A DNA stretch of 49,711 bases, taken from contig JAJZZH010000041.1 of the NCBI GenBank assembly GCA_021797675.1, forward strand, positions 1-49,711. The letters are read 5' to 3'. The DNA comes from Bacillota bacterium (lineage in GTDB: Bacteria; Bacillota; Sulfobacillia; Sulfobacillales; Sulfobacillaceae). The translations under genes and the position numbers were made by a program. Numbering within the stretch: position 1 is the stretch's first letter; every line of letters starts with the position of its first letter. This document shows positions 7,426 to 15,553 of the stretch, piece after piece. The notes below the pieces were generated by a model. It saw only the letters and a list, made by a program, of their open reading frames with translations. It was not told the origin of the DNA and did not search any database.

Positions 7426-8332
7426 GGAGGGAGTACGGGTTGCGCGCCCGACCGTGGTGACGATCGGAAATTTCGACGGCGTGCATCTGGGACATCGGCA
7501 TTTGATCGCGCGGGCTCAGGCAATGGCCGAGGGGATGGGCCGGGACCTGGTCGTGGTCACCTTTGACCCGCCGCCCCGGACGGTGCTTGAACCGGAGGCG
7601 ACGGGTTACGTGATCACGGCGATCGACATCAAGCTGGAATTGCTGGCTGACCTCGGCGTGCGCTGGGTGAAGGTCCTCCAATTTACCCCCGAGTTTTCCC
7701 GAATACCGGCCAAACGATTTTTGGAAGAGGAGCTGGGCGAAAAGCTTCAGGTCCAGGGTATTGTGGTCGGGCAGGACTTTTCGTTTGGGCATCGGGGACG
7801 CGGTACGCCGGCATTACTTAGGGCCTGGGGAGCCAGCCGCCGGGTGGCCGTCGAGGTGGTGGAGGCTGTCGCCGACGAGGACGGGACGGCCATCTCGAGC
7901 AGTCGCGTTCGGGCGGCGGTGCGCCGGGGTGACTTAGCCGCCGTCGAGGAGCTGCTGGGGCGACCGCTGCAGGTCTGTGGCCATGTGGTTTCCGGAGCGG
8001 GACGAGGGCGGCAAATCGGCGTTCCCACGGCCAACGTGCCGATAGACCGGTACCAGGTGATGCCGCCGTACGGAATCTACGCGGGCGAGGCGCGAGTGGG
8101 GCATAAGCGCAAGGATCCGGCGGTGGCCAGTTGGGGGGTACGGCCCACGTTTGGAGACTTGACCCAGCCGTTGCTGGAAGTGCATTTAATCGACACCGAC
8201 GTGCACTTAAGGGGCGAGCTGTTGACGTTTCAATTCGGATCGTGGCTGCGTGAAGAACGGAATTTTTCGGAGGTCGACGAATTGGTACGCCAAATGCAAG
8301 AGGATATCGTCCAGGCGAAAGCTCGGTATTGA
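7412..8332 (+). CDS. ribF: Bifunctional riboflavin kinase/FMN adenylyltransferase
   Basis: RibF turns riboflavin into FMN and then FAD in the cytoplasm. The N-terminal adenylyltransferase half shows TIGNFDGVHLGHRHLI (residues 15-30), the HxGH-type nucleotidyl-transfer motif, and ISSSRVRAAVRRGD. The C-terminal kinase half shows GRGRQIGVPTANVPI (about 198-212) and the PPYGIYAGEA loop. The 306-residue length fits the family. A longer frame is open upstream, but ATG 7412 has GGGACGGAGG 5-10 bases before it and starts where homology starts. It overlaps truB by 14 bp and ends this operon segment. Confidence 0.95.
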   Translation: MERIEEGVRVARPTVVTIGNFDGVHLGHRHLIARAQAMAEGMGRDLVVVTFDPPPRTVLEPEATGYVITAIDIKLELLADLGVRWVKVLQFTPEFSRIPAKRFLEEELGEKLQVQGIVVGQDFSFGHRGRGTPALLRAWGASRRVAVEVVEAVADEDGTAISSSRVRAAVRRGDLAAVEELLGRPLQVCGHVVSGAGRGRQIGVPTANVPIDRYQVMPPYGIYAGEARVGHKRKDPAVASWGVRPTFGDLTQPLLEVHLIDTDVHLRGELLTFQFGSWLREERNFSEVDELVRQMQEDIVQAKARY

Positions 8333-8397
8333 GGGAAGGCCGAGGCGTTGCGAAGTGGCCTGCCCGGCAAGCAAGCCCAAAGCACGCCGGGGGTTCA

Positions 8398-8427
8398 TTG
8401 CTCGGCGAATTGTGCTTGTGCTACAAT
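8398..8427 (+). promoter_or_regulatory. Promoter before the small 67-aa gene and rpsO
   Basis: TTGCTC (8398-8403), an 18-bp spacer, then an extended -10 element TGC-TACAAT (8419-8427). The start codon of the next gene is 28 bp downstream. It probably drives the small gene and rpsO together. Confidence 0.55.
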
Positions 8428-8454
8428 AATGGCTGCTTGGATTGGGGGCGGAGT

Positions 8455-8658
8455 ATGGAGGTCACCGATTGGCGTGAGGTCGTCGGCAGGATTTCCGGAA
8501 TTTGCGTGACCGGACAGTTTAAGCGTCTTCAAAGCGAACTGGAAGACCTATACCGCCGGGGAGGTTTGGTCGAGCCGGCAGCGCAGGCCTATCGCGATGC
8601 GCTGTTAGCTATCTTGGCGGAAGAAGACGAGGCCACGTCCTCAGCGAAAGTGCATTAG
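8455..8658 (+). CDS. Small conserved-position protein of unknown function
   Basis: A 67-residue acidic, helical protein: MEVTDWREVVGRISGICV, then an amphipathic helix with FKRLQSELEDLYRRGG and an Ala-rich helix QAYRDALLAILAEEDEA. There is no signal peptide, membrane segment or metal site, and I recognise no family. ATG 8455 is preferred over upstream in-frame starts because GGGGGCGGAG lies just before it and a good promoter ends at 8427, which would exclude the longer forms. It sits 37 bp upstream of rpsO and probably shares its transcript, so a link to translation is possible but unproven. Confidence 0.6.
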   Translation: MEVTDWREVVGRISGICVTGQFKRLQSELEDLYRRGGLVEPAAQAYRDALLAILAEEDEATSSAKVH

Positions 8659-8695
8659 TCAGCATGCCATAAGGAAAGGAGGGTGAAAGGAAAGG

Positions 8696-8965
8696 ATGGC
8701 ATTATCGGAGGCAACCAAGCAGCGTATCATTTCCGAACACCGCATTCATGAATCCGACACGGGTTCGCCAGAGGTGCAGATTGCTCTGCTGACCCAACGA
8801 ATTCAGGAATTGACGGAGCACTTGAAAATCCACAGCAAGGACCATCACTCGCGCAGGGGACTGTTGCAGATGGTCGGCCAGCGGCGTGCGCTACTCAATT
8901 ATTTACGGTCGAAAGATGTCGCGCGATATCACCGCATCGTGGCGGAACTCGGACTGAGGCGATAG
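8696..8965 (+). CDS. rpsO: 30S ribosomal protein S15
   Basis: S15 is a primary 16S rRNA binder of the 30S platform. The 89-residue length is exact for the family. Signatures are [19 protein letters not shown] and [19 protein letters not shown] followed by [35 protein letters not shown] immediately precedes ATG 8696. As in most bacteria it lies next to pnp, but a hairpin terminator separates the two here. Confidence 0.98.
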   Translation: MALSEATKQRIISEHRIHESDTGSPEVQIALLTQRIQELTEHLKIHSKDHHSRRGLLQMVGQRRALLNYLRSKDVARYHRIVAELGLRR

Positions 8966-8986
8966 AGCGGGGGAGCCCGCTCTTTT
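8965..8986 (+). terminator. Intrinsic terminator after rpsO
   Basis: GAGCGGG (8965-8971), loop GGAG, CCCGCTC (8976-8982), then TTTT. The stem begins within the rpsO stop codon. It may end transcription only partly, with read-through into pnp. Confidence 0.75.
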
Positions 8987-9047
8987 CCGTTGAGGGGAGC
9001 AAAGCCAAGATGGTTAGGGTGTCACGAAAAAATAGGGGAGGTTCTAT

Positions 9048-11255
9048 ATGGTTCAAACCACCGAGCTGGTAGTCGGCGGTCGTACGATGGTGCTGGAAAC
9101 CGGCCGAATGGCGAAGCAAGCCAATGGGGCGGTCTTGGTACGTTATGGGGACACGGCCGTTCTGGTGGCGGCGGTCGCTTCGCACCAGCCGCGCGAAGGC
9201 ATTGATTTCTTTCCGTTAACCGTCGATGTGGAGGAACGGCTATACGCCGTGGGAAAAATTCCCGGCGGATTTATCAAGCGGGAAGGGCGACCCAGCGAAC
9301 GGTCAATTTTGACCGCGCGATTGACCGATCGACCGATTCGCCCACTCTTTCCCGAGGGGTTTCGTCATGACGTCCATGTCGTGGCCACGGTGCTGTCCGT
9401 GGACTACGATCATTCGCCGGAAGTCTGCACCATGATTGGTGCGTCGGCTGCCTTGACGCTGTCCGATATTCCGTTTGACGGTCCGATGGGGGCCGTCGAA
9501 GTTGGACTGATCGACGGTCAACTGGTGATTAACCCCACTTCCGAACAGTCGAAACAGAGCGCGTTGAAGCTCATGATTGCGGGGACCGAGGACGCCGTGT
9601 CGATGATCGAGGCGGGAGCGAATATCATTCCCGAAGATCAGATGTTGGAGGCCATTTTCTATGGCCACCGGGAAATCCAGCGGATTGCGGCCGGTATCCG
9701 GGAGTTTCAGCTCCAGGCGGGTAAACCCAAGATGGATGTGCCGCTATTTCTTCCCGATCCGGAATTCGTGGAAATCGTGCGCGCCCGGGTAGAAGAAGCG
9801 CTCGACGCAGCCATGCGCACGGCGGACAAGTTGGAACGCGAGGCGAATATTGAGCGGGTCAACGAACAAATGGCGGATGAACTCACCGAGCTGTATCCCG
9901 ATCAGGAACCATTTATTCCCACGGTGCTGAAAAAGATTCTTAAGGATGTGGTTCGCCGCGCCATCATCCGCGAAGGGTACCGTCCCGACGGTCGGTCTTT
10001 GGCCGAAATACGGCCGATCACGGTTGAGGTGGGGATTTTGCCCCGCGTGCACGGGACCGGGCTCTTTACCCGGGGACAGACCCAAGCGTTGACGGCGATG
10101 ACGCTGGGACCGCTGAGCGACCAACAGATGCTCGACGGAATCGGGGAAGAAGAGTCCAAACGCTACATGCATCATTACAACATGCCGCCATTCGCCACCG
10201 GAGAAGCGGGACCCATGCGCGGGCCTAACCGTCGGGCGATAGGGCATGGAAATTTGGCCGAACGAGCCTTGGAGCCCGTGATTCCCCCGGTCAGCGAGTT
10301 CCCCTACGCGTTGCGCTTGGTCTCCGATATCCTGGAGTCCAACGGGTCGAGTTCGATGGCGTCCGTCTGCGGCAGCACGTTGGCGCTGATGGACGGGGGG
10401 GTTCCTATCACCGCCCCGGTGGCTGGCATTGCCATGGGGCTGGTGCAAAACGCGGAAGGACACGCCGTGCTGACGGATATTCAAGGCTTAGAGGACGCGC
10501 TGGGCGACATGGACTTCAAAGTGGCCGGCACGCGAACGGGGATTACCGCCATCCAGATGGATATCAAGATTCACGGTCTTGCCCGGGAGATTTTAAAAAC
10601 GGCGCTGGAACAGGCCCGAGAGGCCCGTCTCTTTATCCTGGACAAAATGGCGGAGGCCATTGCGGGACCGCGTCCGGTCCTGTCGGTGCATGCGCCGCGC
10701 ATTATCACCATCAACATCGACCCTGACAAGATCCGCGAGGTGATTGGCCCAGGCGGCAAAACCATCAATAAGATTATCGAGAGCACCCGGATCGGCGACA
10801 AGAAAGTCGATATCGATATCGAAGACGATGGTACCATCTACATTGCGGCGGTGAACGAAGAGATGGCCAAGGCGGCTATCGGCCTGATCGAGGATCTGAC
10901 GCGGACGGTCGAAGTGGGCCAAGTATATCAGGGCCGCGTCACCCGACTCATGAACTTCGGTGCTTTCGTGGAAATCCTGCCGGGTAAGGAAGGTCTGGTG
11001 CATGTTTCTCAACTGGCCTACGAGCGTGTCCAGAGCGTGGAGGACGCGGTCAAGGTCGGCGATCAGTTGACCGTGAAAGTGGTCGAAATTGATCACATGG
11101 GTCGAATCAACCTGTCGCACAAGGATACCTTGCCGCCTCCCCCCGGATATATGGAAAAAACCGCGGTGGCCGGGGGCCGGGATGAACGCGGACCGCGACG
11201 TCCTCGCGACGGCGGTCGTCCGCCGAGCGGAGGCCGGGGCCGCCCGCCGCGGTGA
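9048..11255 (+). CDS. pnp: Polynucleotide phosphorylase
   Basis: PNPase degrades RNA 3' to 5' by phosphorolysis and is a main mRNA-decay exonuclease. The 735-residue protein has two RNase PH domains. The first contains [27 protein letters not shown]-type sequence; the second carries TRGQTQAL and the catalytic region around [17 protein letters not shown] and ITDIQG-like [20 protein letters not shown] domain (about 555-610, [15 protein letters not shown]) and an S1 domain (about 622-690, [15 protein letters not shown]) follow. The last 30 residues are an RG-rich tail ([20 protein letters not shown]) that may aid RNA binding. AGGGGAGG precedes ATG 9048. Confidence 0.97.
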   Translation: MVQTTELVVGGRTMVLETGRMAKQANGAVLVRYGDTAVLVAAVASHQPREGIDFFPLTVDVEERLYAVGKIPGGFIKREGRPSERSILTARLTDRPIRPLFPEGFRHDVHVVATVLSVDYDHSPEVCTMIGASAALTLSDIPFDGPMGAVEVGLIDGQLVINPTSEQSKQSALKLMIAGTEDAVSMIEAGANIIPEDQMLEAIFYGHREIQRIAAGIREFQLQAGKPKMDVPLFLPDPEFVEIVRARVEEALDAAMRTADKLEREANIERVNEQMADELTELYPDQEPFIPTVLKKILKDVVRRAIIREGYRPDGRSLAEIRPITVEVGILPRVHGTGLFTRGQTQALTAMTLGPLSDQQMLDGIGEEESKRYMHHYNMPPFATGEAGPMRGPNRRAIGHGNLAERALEPVIPPVSEFPYALRLVSDILESNGSSSMASVCGSTLALMDGGVPITAPVAGIAMGLVQNAEGHAVLTDIQGLEDALGDMDFKVAGTRTGITAIQMDIKIHGLAREILKTALEQAREARLFILDKMAEAIAGPRPVLSVHAPRIITINIDPDKIREVIGPGGKTINKIIESTRIGDKKVDIDIEDDGTIYIAAVNEEMAKAAIGLIEDLTRTVEVGQVYQGRVTRLMNFGAFVEILPGKEGLVHVSQLAYERVQSVEDAVKVGDQLTVKVVEIDHMGRINLSHKDTLPPPPGYMEKTAVAGGRDERGPRRPRDGGRPPSGGRGRPPR

Positions 11256-11361
11256 CGCGCAACGGCTGACAATCGATCAGGGCGTTGGCTTGACGAGTGG
11301 CTGAAGACGGGGCCGGCCATCCCGGCGTTCAGCCCGAGTCCGGTCGATGAGCGATGTTAGG

Positions 11362-11392
11362 GACTCCCGCTGCTCAGCGAGAGTCTTGTTGT
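11362..11392 (+). terminator. Intrinsic terminator after pnp
   Basis: A two-part stem GACTC..GCTG (11362-11372), loop CT, CAGC..GAGTC (11375-11385), followed by TTGTTGTG. It lies 107 bp after the pnp stop and is the first good terminator after that gene. Confidence 0.6.
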
Positions 11393-11549
11393 GTTTGGCG
11401 GATCCTATCGCGGTGAATGTGACCTGCGAATCGGTTGCGCATCGATGGGATGGGTGGGATGCGCAATCATCAGGACGCGCGAAAATTGCCAGAATATCCC
11501 ATGCTATGCGAGAGACCATTCTCCGGAAAAATACATAGTAGGGAAAGCA

Positions 11550-11860
11550 TGGGGCTAGGATGGTCTCGGCGGCAATGGCGCTCCATGGGTTAACGACGTC
11601 CTGGGCATCCACGTAAAACGGTACGGAGCGTTGCCGTTGATGCACAACAAACCGCGTGGGATCGATGGCCCATTGCATTGCTTCGGCAATCTGCGGATAG
11701 GACTAGACGGCCGAGTCAGGGTGCTGTTGCAATCTCTGCTGGAGTTGTGCGATGGCAGCAGCTTTCGTGTTCTTCGTAGGTTGGGGCCTCGATAAGGTTG
11801 GGGAGGAGGGGGCGGTAGCGCGACCGATAGACACCGCTAGCTGTATGCTACCCTGAACCA
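11550..11860 (-). pseudogene. Broken gene of unknown family
   Basis: On the minus strand a protein-like sequence can be followed through several frames: RYRPLLPNLIEAPTYEEH (from about 11840), a frame change, AAAIAQLQQRLQQHPDSAV, an in-frame TAG at about 11703-11705, then SYPQIAEAMQWAIDPTRFVV and RSVPFYVDAQDVVNPWSAI. The residue composition is that of a real protein, yet at least one frameshift and one stop interrupt it and no start or ribosome-binding site is visible. I do not recognise the family. The rest of the 11256-11872 gap holds only the pnp terminator. Confidence 0.35.
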
Positions 11861-11872
11861 GTCAGAGCGAGA

Positions 11873-12202
11873 TTAGGGTTGAACGGTTGAAACAATGGTC
11901 ACGGTGGCGGCGAAAACCACTACGATGCTGCCCCAGGACCAATATCGCAAGGCGCTCACTTCTTGTCGCATACTGGCCAAGTCTTGCTTAACCTCTTGCC
12001 GCAGATTGGCCAAGTCTTGCTTAACTTCCTGGCGCAGGGCACTCATTTCTTGCCGTAGTCCGTTGATGTCTTGCCGTATCACATCTTGATTATGCTGAAT
12101 GTTATCTAAACGGCTGAGTATCAGTTGGCTAATGCTTACCTTTTCTCCAAAATCCGTCGCAGACGATGAGGATTCTGAAGTGGGTTCGGGCGCCATCACC
12201 AT
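11873..12202 (-). CDS. Coiled-coil protein with C-terminal membrane anchor, built from 11-residue repeats
   Basis: The 109-residue protein has a polar N-terminus (MVMAPEPTSESSSSATDF), a coiled coil from about residue 22 to 87, and one membrane segment near the C-terminus (SIVVVFAATVTIVSTV). The coil contains an 11-residue repeat, LRQEVKQDLAN/LRQEVKQDLAS, encoded by 33-bp DNA repeats. Such hendecad coils usually form long left- or right-handed bundles. The design (coil plus tail anchor, with YWSWG before the membrane) resembles phage XhlA-type proteins, but that is only an analogy. ATG 12202 (or GTG 12205) follows AGGAG at a good distance. A related but frameshifted copy lies at 49337. Confidence 0.6.
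   Translation of the reverse strand: MVMAPEPTSESSSSATDFGEKVSISQLILSRLDNIQHNQDVIRQDINGLRQEMSALRQEVKQDLANLRQEVKQDLASMRQEVSALRYWSWGSIVVVFAATVTIVSTVQP
11974..12040 (-). repeat. 33-bp tandem repeat in the coiled-coil gene
   Basis: Two adjacent units starting TGGCCAAGTCTTGCTTAAC (11974 and 12007, plus strand), with degenerate further copies on both sides. One unit equals one 11-residue coil repeat, so gain or loss of units would lengthen or shorten the coil without changing the frame. Confidence 0.75.
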
Positions 12203-12691
12203 CACGATCCTCTCCTGCTTGCTATTCGCAGTATAACACAGAGCATGGCGTGGATTCTGGTCGACGCGTGCCGAAGGTTCAGAACAACGCTCGCGTCGCG
12301 GAAGTCTTCCCACAAGCCCCCACCTCGGGCCAACGGATCGGATGGGGGTATTACCCGCTATGAAAAGCAGGCACCTCGAACCCCGGTACTTCCGGCGGGC
12401 GCCGTGCAGGCAGCCTAAGTTGCAAGGTGGGAATACCCTTAACGCTCTGGTTGCTTGGGTGAGTTTGGACGACATCGAGATACGGCAATTTGATCAGCAA
12501 ATCCTCTGTACCAGCTGCTGTATCTAATCCGAGCCATGGGTTGCGGACTGAGTGATTGAGAAACCCAGGGTGCGCAAAATGTCCCACAGAACTTCAGATC
12601 CGCCTGGTTAGACACACTTGTCGTAATCTCTTTCGGCCCTTCTCGGCTTCTCACGAGACCCGCTCATATGAGGCGGGCCACCTCAAAGGGG
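12203..12691. other. Non-coding stretch with no supported gene
   Basis: About 490 bp between the coiled-coil gene and the folded region. Open frames on both strands lack ribosome-binding sites and recognisable motifs. I see no RNA gene or repeat here. Confidence 0.5.
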
Positions 12692-12784
12692 TTCCTGAGT
12701 GCAGGTGATGGCCTACTGACGCGCGGTTGAGGGTTCTGCCGCCACCTGTCAGAGGTCCCTCGAACAGAACCGCGTCCTCAGGAA
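12692..12784. ncRNA. Strongly folded region, candidate structured RNA or leader
   Basis: Several inverted repeats are nested in 93 bp: TTCCTGAG (12692-12699) with CTCAGGAA (12777-12784); CAGGTG (12702-12707) with CACCTG (12743-12748), extended by GGC/GCC; CGCGGTT (12722-12728) with AACCGCG (12768-12774); GAGGG (12729-12733) with CCCTC (12757-12761); and GGTTCTG (12732-12738) with CAGAACC (12765-12771). The last pair competes with two others, so alternative folds are possible. It lies 64 bp before ylxY. It does not match the T-box, RNase P, SRP or riboswitch consensus I know. Strand is undetermined. Confidence 0.35.
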
Positions 12785-12847
12785 TTCGTCCTCTTTGCGG
12801 TCTATCCTGGTCGGAACCGGCATAGAAAGGCACGGGAGGGAAGTCCC

Positions 12848-13600
12848 ATGTGGATATGGGTGGTGTCGTTGCGTTCGCTGCAGGCGAAAATGATCTATTT
12901 TTTCCTGCTCATTCTGCTAGCGGCCTCGATCTTGGTGATGCGCATGCCTGCCTCCCGGCCCGTTTCATTGCCTGCGGGGAATCGGACGAGTCCGGTCTAC
13001 CGGGTGGCGACGACGAAACGCGTGGTCGCGCTGACGGTCAACGTTGTCTGGGGAACCCAGTATGTAGACCCGATTCTGCACATCATGCAAGGCGATCGGG
13101 TGCGAGGGACCTTTATGTTGGGCGGTGCTTGGGCGACGGCACATCCGGAGTTGGTGCGAGCGATCCAGAGCGCCGGGATGGAACTCGGCAACCATGGCTA
13201 CGCGCATCGCCATGTCAATCAGCTCTCCTATGAGCAAAACCTGACCGAAATCGAGCGTACCAACACCGCGGTGGCGGGCATTACCGGGGTGCTACCCAAG
13301 GTGTTTGCGCCGCCTTACGGAGAGTATAACGCCACCGTGTTGCGTGCCTCCGCAGCGGCCGACATGCCCTTGATCATGTGGACGATAGACACTGTAGACT
13401 GGCATCCCTCATCATCCCCCTCGCTCATCGTCAATCGCGTGCTGCGTAAGCTCACCCCAGGCGCCATCGTGCTGATGCATCCGACCGAGCGTACGGTAGC
13501 CGCCTTGCCGGAAGTGATTGCGGGGATTAAACGTCGAAACTATCAATTGCTGACGGTGTCGAAGATTCTCGCGACGGGCACTCCGTTGGGGGAAAATTGA
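12848..13600 (+). CDS. ylxY: YlxY-type polysaccharide deacetylase-like protein
   Basis: The 250-residue protein has an N-terminal membrane/signal segment (about 13-33) and a NodB-type deacetylase fold outside the membrane. Visible family motifs are GNHGYAHRHVNQLS (metal-binding His pair), FAPPYGEYN, MWTIDTVDWHPSS and PGAIVLMHPT. In motif 1 the usual catalytic Asp-containing FDDG is replaced by VNVVWG, as in B. subtilis YlxY, so hydrolytic activity is doubtful. GGGAGGGAAG precedes ATG 12848. The position between pnp and mlpA is the same as in Bacillus, where the cluster is tied to sporulation and cell-wall functions. The actual substrate is unknown. Confidence 0.88.
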   Translation: MWIWVVSLRSLQAKMIYFFLLILLAASILVMRMPASRPVSLPAGNRTSPVYRVATTKRVVALTVNVVWGTQYVDPILHIMQGDRVRGTFMLGGAWATAHPELVRAIQSAGMELGNHGYAHRHVNQLSYEQNLTEIERTNTAVAGITGVLPKVFAPPYGEYNATVLRASAAADMPLIMWTIDTVDWHPSSSPSLIVNRVLRKLTPGAIVLMHPTERTVAALPEVIAGIKRRNYQLLTVSKILATGTPLGEN

Positions 13601-13837
13601 CAGCGCGTTTCCGCGAATGTGGCCCGGGGATGGCGGGTCGGTGTTCGGGACAGCGCAGAGTCAAGTGCCGCCAGCTTAGCCGTCGAACACTCCACGAGGC
13701 ACGTTCGGCGTTTCGCACTCCGCTAGCCGTTGTGTCCGGTCAGTGCATTGGGCCGGGCACGACAGGCGTGATAATAACGTGGTATCATCGTCGGAGGCAG
13801 ATGAAAAAGCGTTGGGAGGGGTCTAGACGTAGAAATT

Positions 13838-15064
13838 GTGACCGCAAAGTCCGGCTTGGGTTGGGGTTGGGATAGGTCGCCGACGACCGGGACGTCAGCC
13901 TTCGGTATCTTTGTCGACGTCGGGTCCCGCGATGAAGCTCCCGACCAGTGGGGAGCCGCCCATTTTTTGGAACACGCCGTGTTCAAAGGAGCGGGCGAGT
14001 TGGGCGGACGTCAACTGGCCGAGCGGTTCGATCGCTGGGGAGCGGAGGTCAACGCCTTTACCACCCGGGATTATACGTGTTTTTACGGAAAAGCCATGGA
14101 TGCCAAGCTGGGAGACGTCTATCAATTGGTCCGCAGCATGATCGACCGCCCCTGGTTGACCGACGATGATATCGCCCGGGAACGCCAGGTGATTCTGGCG
14201 GAAATGGCAGATGCCCAAGACAGTGCCGAGGACCGCGTGGAAGAAGGGTTGTTGTATGCCCTTTTTGGCGATGAACGGCTAACCCATGACATCCTGGGCA
14301 CGGCCGAGGGAGTCCAAGCCTTCACCCGTGATGATCTGGTTGCCTTTCACCGCCAGCATTACCGGCCGGAGCGGATGGTGATCGCGCTGGCCGGCGAGGC
14401 GGGTCGGCACCTGGTGCCCAGCGTGGACGGCAGGGAATTTCGTCCCCGGCCTCGCCCCCGGCCCATTCCGCGTGCCGAGGCACGCGAAGTTCTGATAGAG
14501 GAAGACCGCGAGCAGGTGGAAATGCTTCTTGGGGTCCCGGCGCCCGGCTTGAATGCTCCCGAGGCTTATGGGGTGGATGTGCTAACCAGCGTCTTGGGCG
14601 GGCAAACGTCGTCACGGTTGTGGCAGCGCCTTCGGGAGGCGGAGGGGCTGGTGTATTCCATCAGTGCCGACTATCAGGCCGAACTGGACTGGGGCATCAT
14701 GACGGTTAGCCTGGCGGTGCATCCCGGCGGCATCGCCAAAGCGCTGGCCGCGGTCGGCGAGGAGCTCGCGCGAGCCAGAAGCGAGGGATTTGGGACCGAC
14801 GAGTTGGAGCGCGGGCAGATGCAATTGCAAGCCGGTCTGCGATTCGGCTTAGAGACGGTGGATCGGCGGATGTTGCGGCTAGGCCGCCATTTGTTGAGTG
14901 AGCGTCTGCCCCCCGCGCCCGAGGCGATGGATCGCGCGTGGCTGGCGATTACCACCGATGATTTGTCCACCCTGATGCAAAGCCTTTGGGGGCAGCCGGA
15001 GCGGATTGGATTCAGCGCATTTGGTCCGCTTGGCGGACGAAAGAGTTTACGCGCCCTATTATAG
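13838..15064 (+). CDS. mlpA: M16-family zinc peptidase (MlpA-like)
   Basis: An M16 (pitrilysin/processing-peptidase) protein of 408 residues. The inverted zinc motif HFLEH is at residues 42-46 (His42, Glu45, His46) and a downstream acidic helix (EMADAQDSAEDRVEEG, about 118-133) supplies the third ligand. The C-terminal inactive half has GGQTSSRLWQRLREAEGLVYSI-type sequence with the conserved R/Y substrate-binding region. The start is uncertain. GTG 13838 is the first standard start but sits 16 bp from GGGAGGGG (13814-13821). The frame is open back to 13805 without ATG, GTG or TTG. Synteny with ylxY and ymxH supports the name. Confidence 0.9.
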   Translation: MTAKSGLGWGWDRSPTTGTSAFGIFVDVGSRDEAPDQWGAAHFLEHAVFKGAGELGGRQLAERFDRWGAEVNAFTTRDYTCFYGKAMDAKLGDVYQLVRSMIDRPWLTDDDIARERQVILAEMADAQDSAEDRVEEGLLYALFGDERLTHDILGTAEGVQAFTRDDLVAFHRQHYRPERMVIALAGEAGRHLVPSVDGREFRPRPRPRPIPRAEAREVLIEEDREQVEMLLGVPAPGLNAPEAYGVDVLTSVLGGQTSSRLWQRLREAEGLVYSISADYQAELDWGIMTVSLAVHPGGIAKALAAVGEELARARSEGFGTDELERGQMQLQAGLRFGLETVDRRMLRLGRHLLSERLPPAPEAMDRAWLAITTDDLSTLMQSLWGQPERIGFSAFGPLGGRKSLRALL

Positions 15065-15105
15065 CCTCCAGCCCGATCGCATATCCTGAGCCAGGGGGTG
15101 ATCGG

Positions 15106-15363
15106 ATGCGCTTCACCGAGCTCGCCAACAAAGAGATCATCAGTTTGAACGACGGGGCGCGGTTGGGGCCTATTGGTGACGCCGATCTCGCGTTTGACGA
15201 AGCCACTGGGCGAATTCTTACCATTCTGGTGCCTCCTCGGTCGCGATTTGCGCGGGCAGGGCAGATGCGTGAGGTGCCTTGGTCTGCCGTGCGCCGGGTG
15301 GGTCCCGAGGTCATTATCATTGATATGGTGGATATGGATATGCATCCGCGACGGCAAGAGTGA
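15106..15363 (+). CDS. ymxH: YlmC/YmxH-family PRC-barrel protein
   Basis: The 85-residue protein is a single PRC-barrel-like domain: MRFTELANKEIISLNDGARLG-type start, GDADLAFDEATGRILTILVP, and the closing VPWSAVRRVGPEVIIIDM. YlmC/YmxH proteins are sporulation-associated in Firmicutes with no proven enzymatic role. AGGGGGTGATC precedes ATG 15106, 41 bp after the peptidase. As in Bacillus it stands between mlpA and the dipicolinate synthase genes, here separated from them by an aminotransferase. Confidence 0.88.
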   Translation: MRFTELANKEIISLNDGARLGPIGDADLAFDEATGRILTILVPPRSRFARAGQMREVPWSAVRRVGPEVIIIDMVDMDMHPRRQE

Positions 15364-15409
15364 TGTCGTGCGGGTCTTGGTGACTGGATGCCGACAGAAC
15401 CTTTCACGG

Positions 15410-15451
15410 CCAACCTGCGTGGGAAAGGAGACCAATCCGAGCGCAGGTTGG
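15410..15451 (+). promoter_or_regulatory. 10-bp perfect stem in the leader of the aminotransferase gene
   Basis: CCAACCTGCG (15410-15419) and CGCAGGTTGG (15442-15451) form a perfect stem around a 22-nt purine-rich loop containing GGAAAGGAGACC. No T-run follows, so it is not a standard terminator. It lies about 100 bp before the aminotransferase start and may be a regulatory fold. Confidence 0.4.
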
Positions 15452-15505
15452 TCGGTGATGGTGTTCGCGTGAAATGCGCGGCAATCGCGCATACTGTGAG
15501 CAACG

Positions 15506-15531
15506 CCGACGATCGCCGCCGGCGACGTCGG
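15506..15531 (+). promoter_or_regulatory. GC-rich hairpin next to the aminotransferase ribosome-binding site
   Basis: CCGACG-at-CGCC, loop GCC, GGCG-a-CGTCGG form a compact hairpin 10 bp before the ribosome-binding site AGGAGG. It could shield or present that site; no T-run follows. Confidence 0.35.
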
Positions 15532-15553
15532 ACGACGAGACAGGAGGCAGTTT

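Noticed and set aside
8329-8454. Longer N-terminus of the small gene before rpsO
   Set aside because: The promoter -10 box at 8422-8427 lies inside that extension, and the ribosome-binding site is next to ATG 8455.
12692-12800. T-box leader (AACCGCG resembles part of the T-box motif)
   Set aside because: The full AGGGTGG-ACCGCG context, specifier loop and terminator are missing, and the downstream gene is not an aminoacyl-tRNA synthetase or amino-acid gene.
12651-12833. Possible 60-residue gene on the minus strand over the folded region
   Set aside because: No ribosome-binding site and no family; the sequence constraint there is better explained by the nested inverted repeats.
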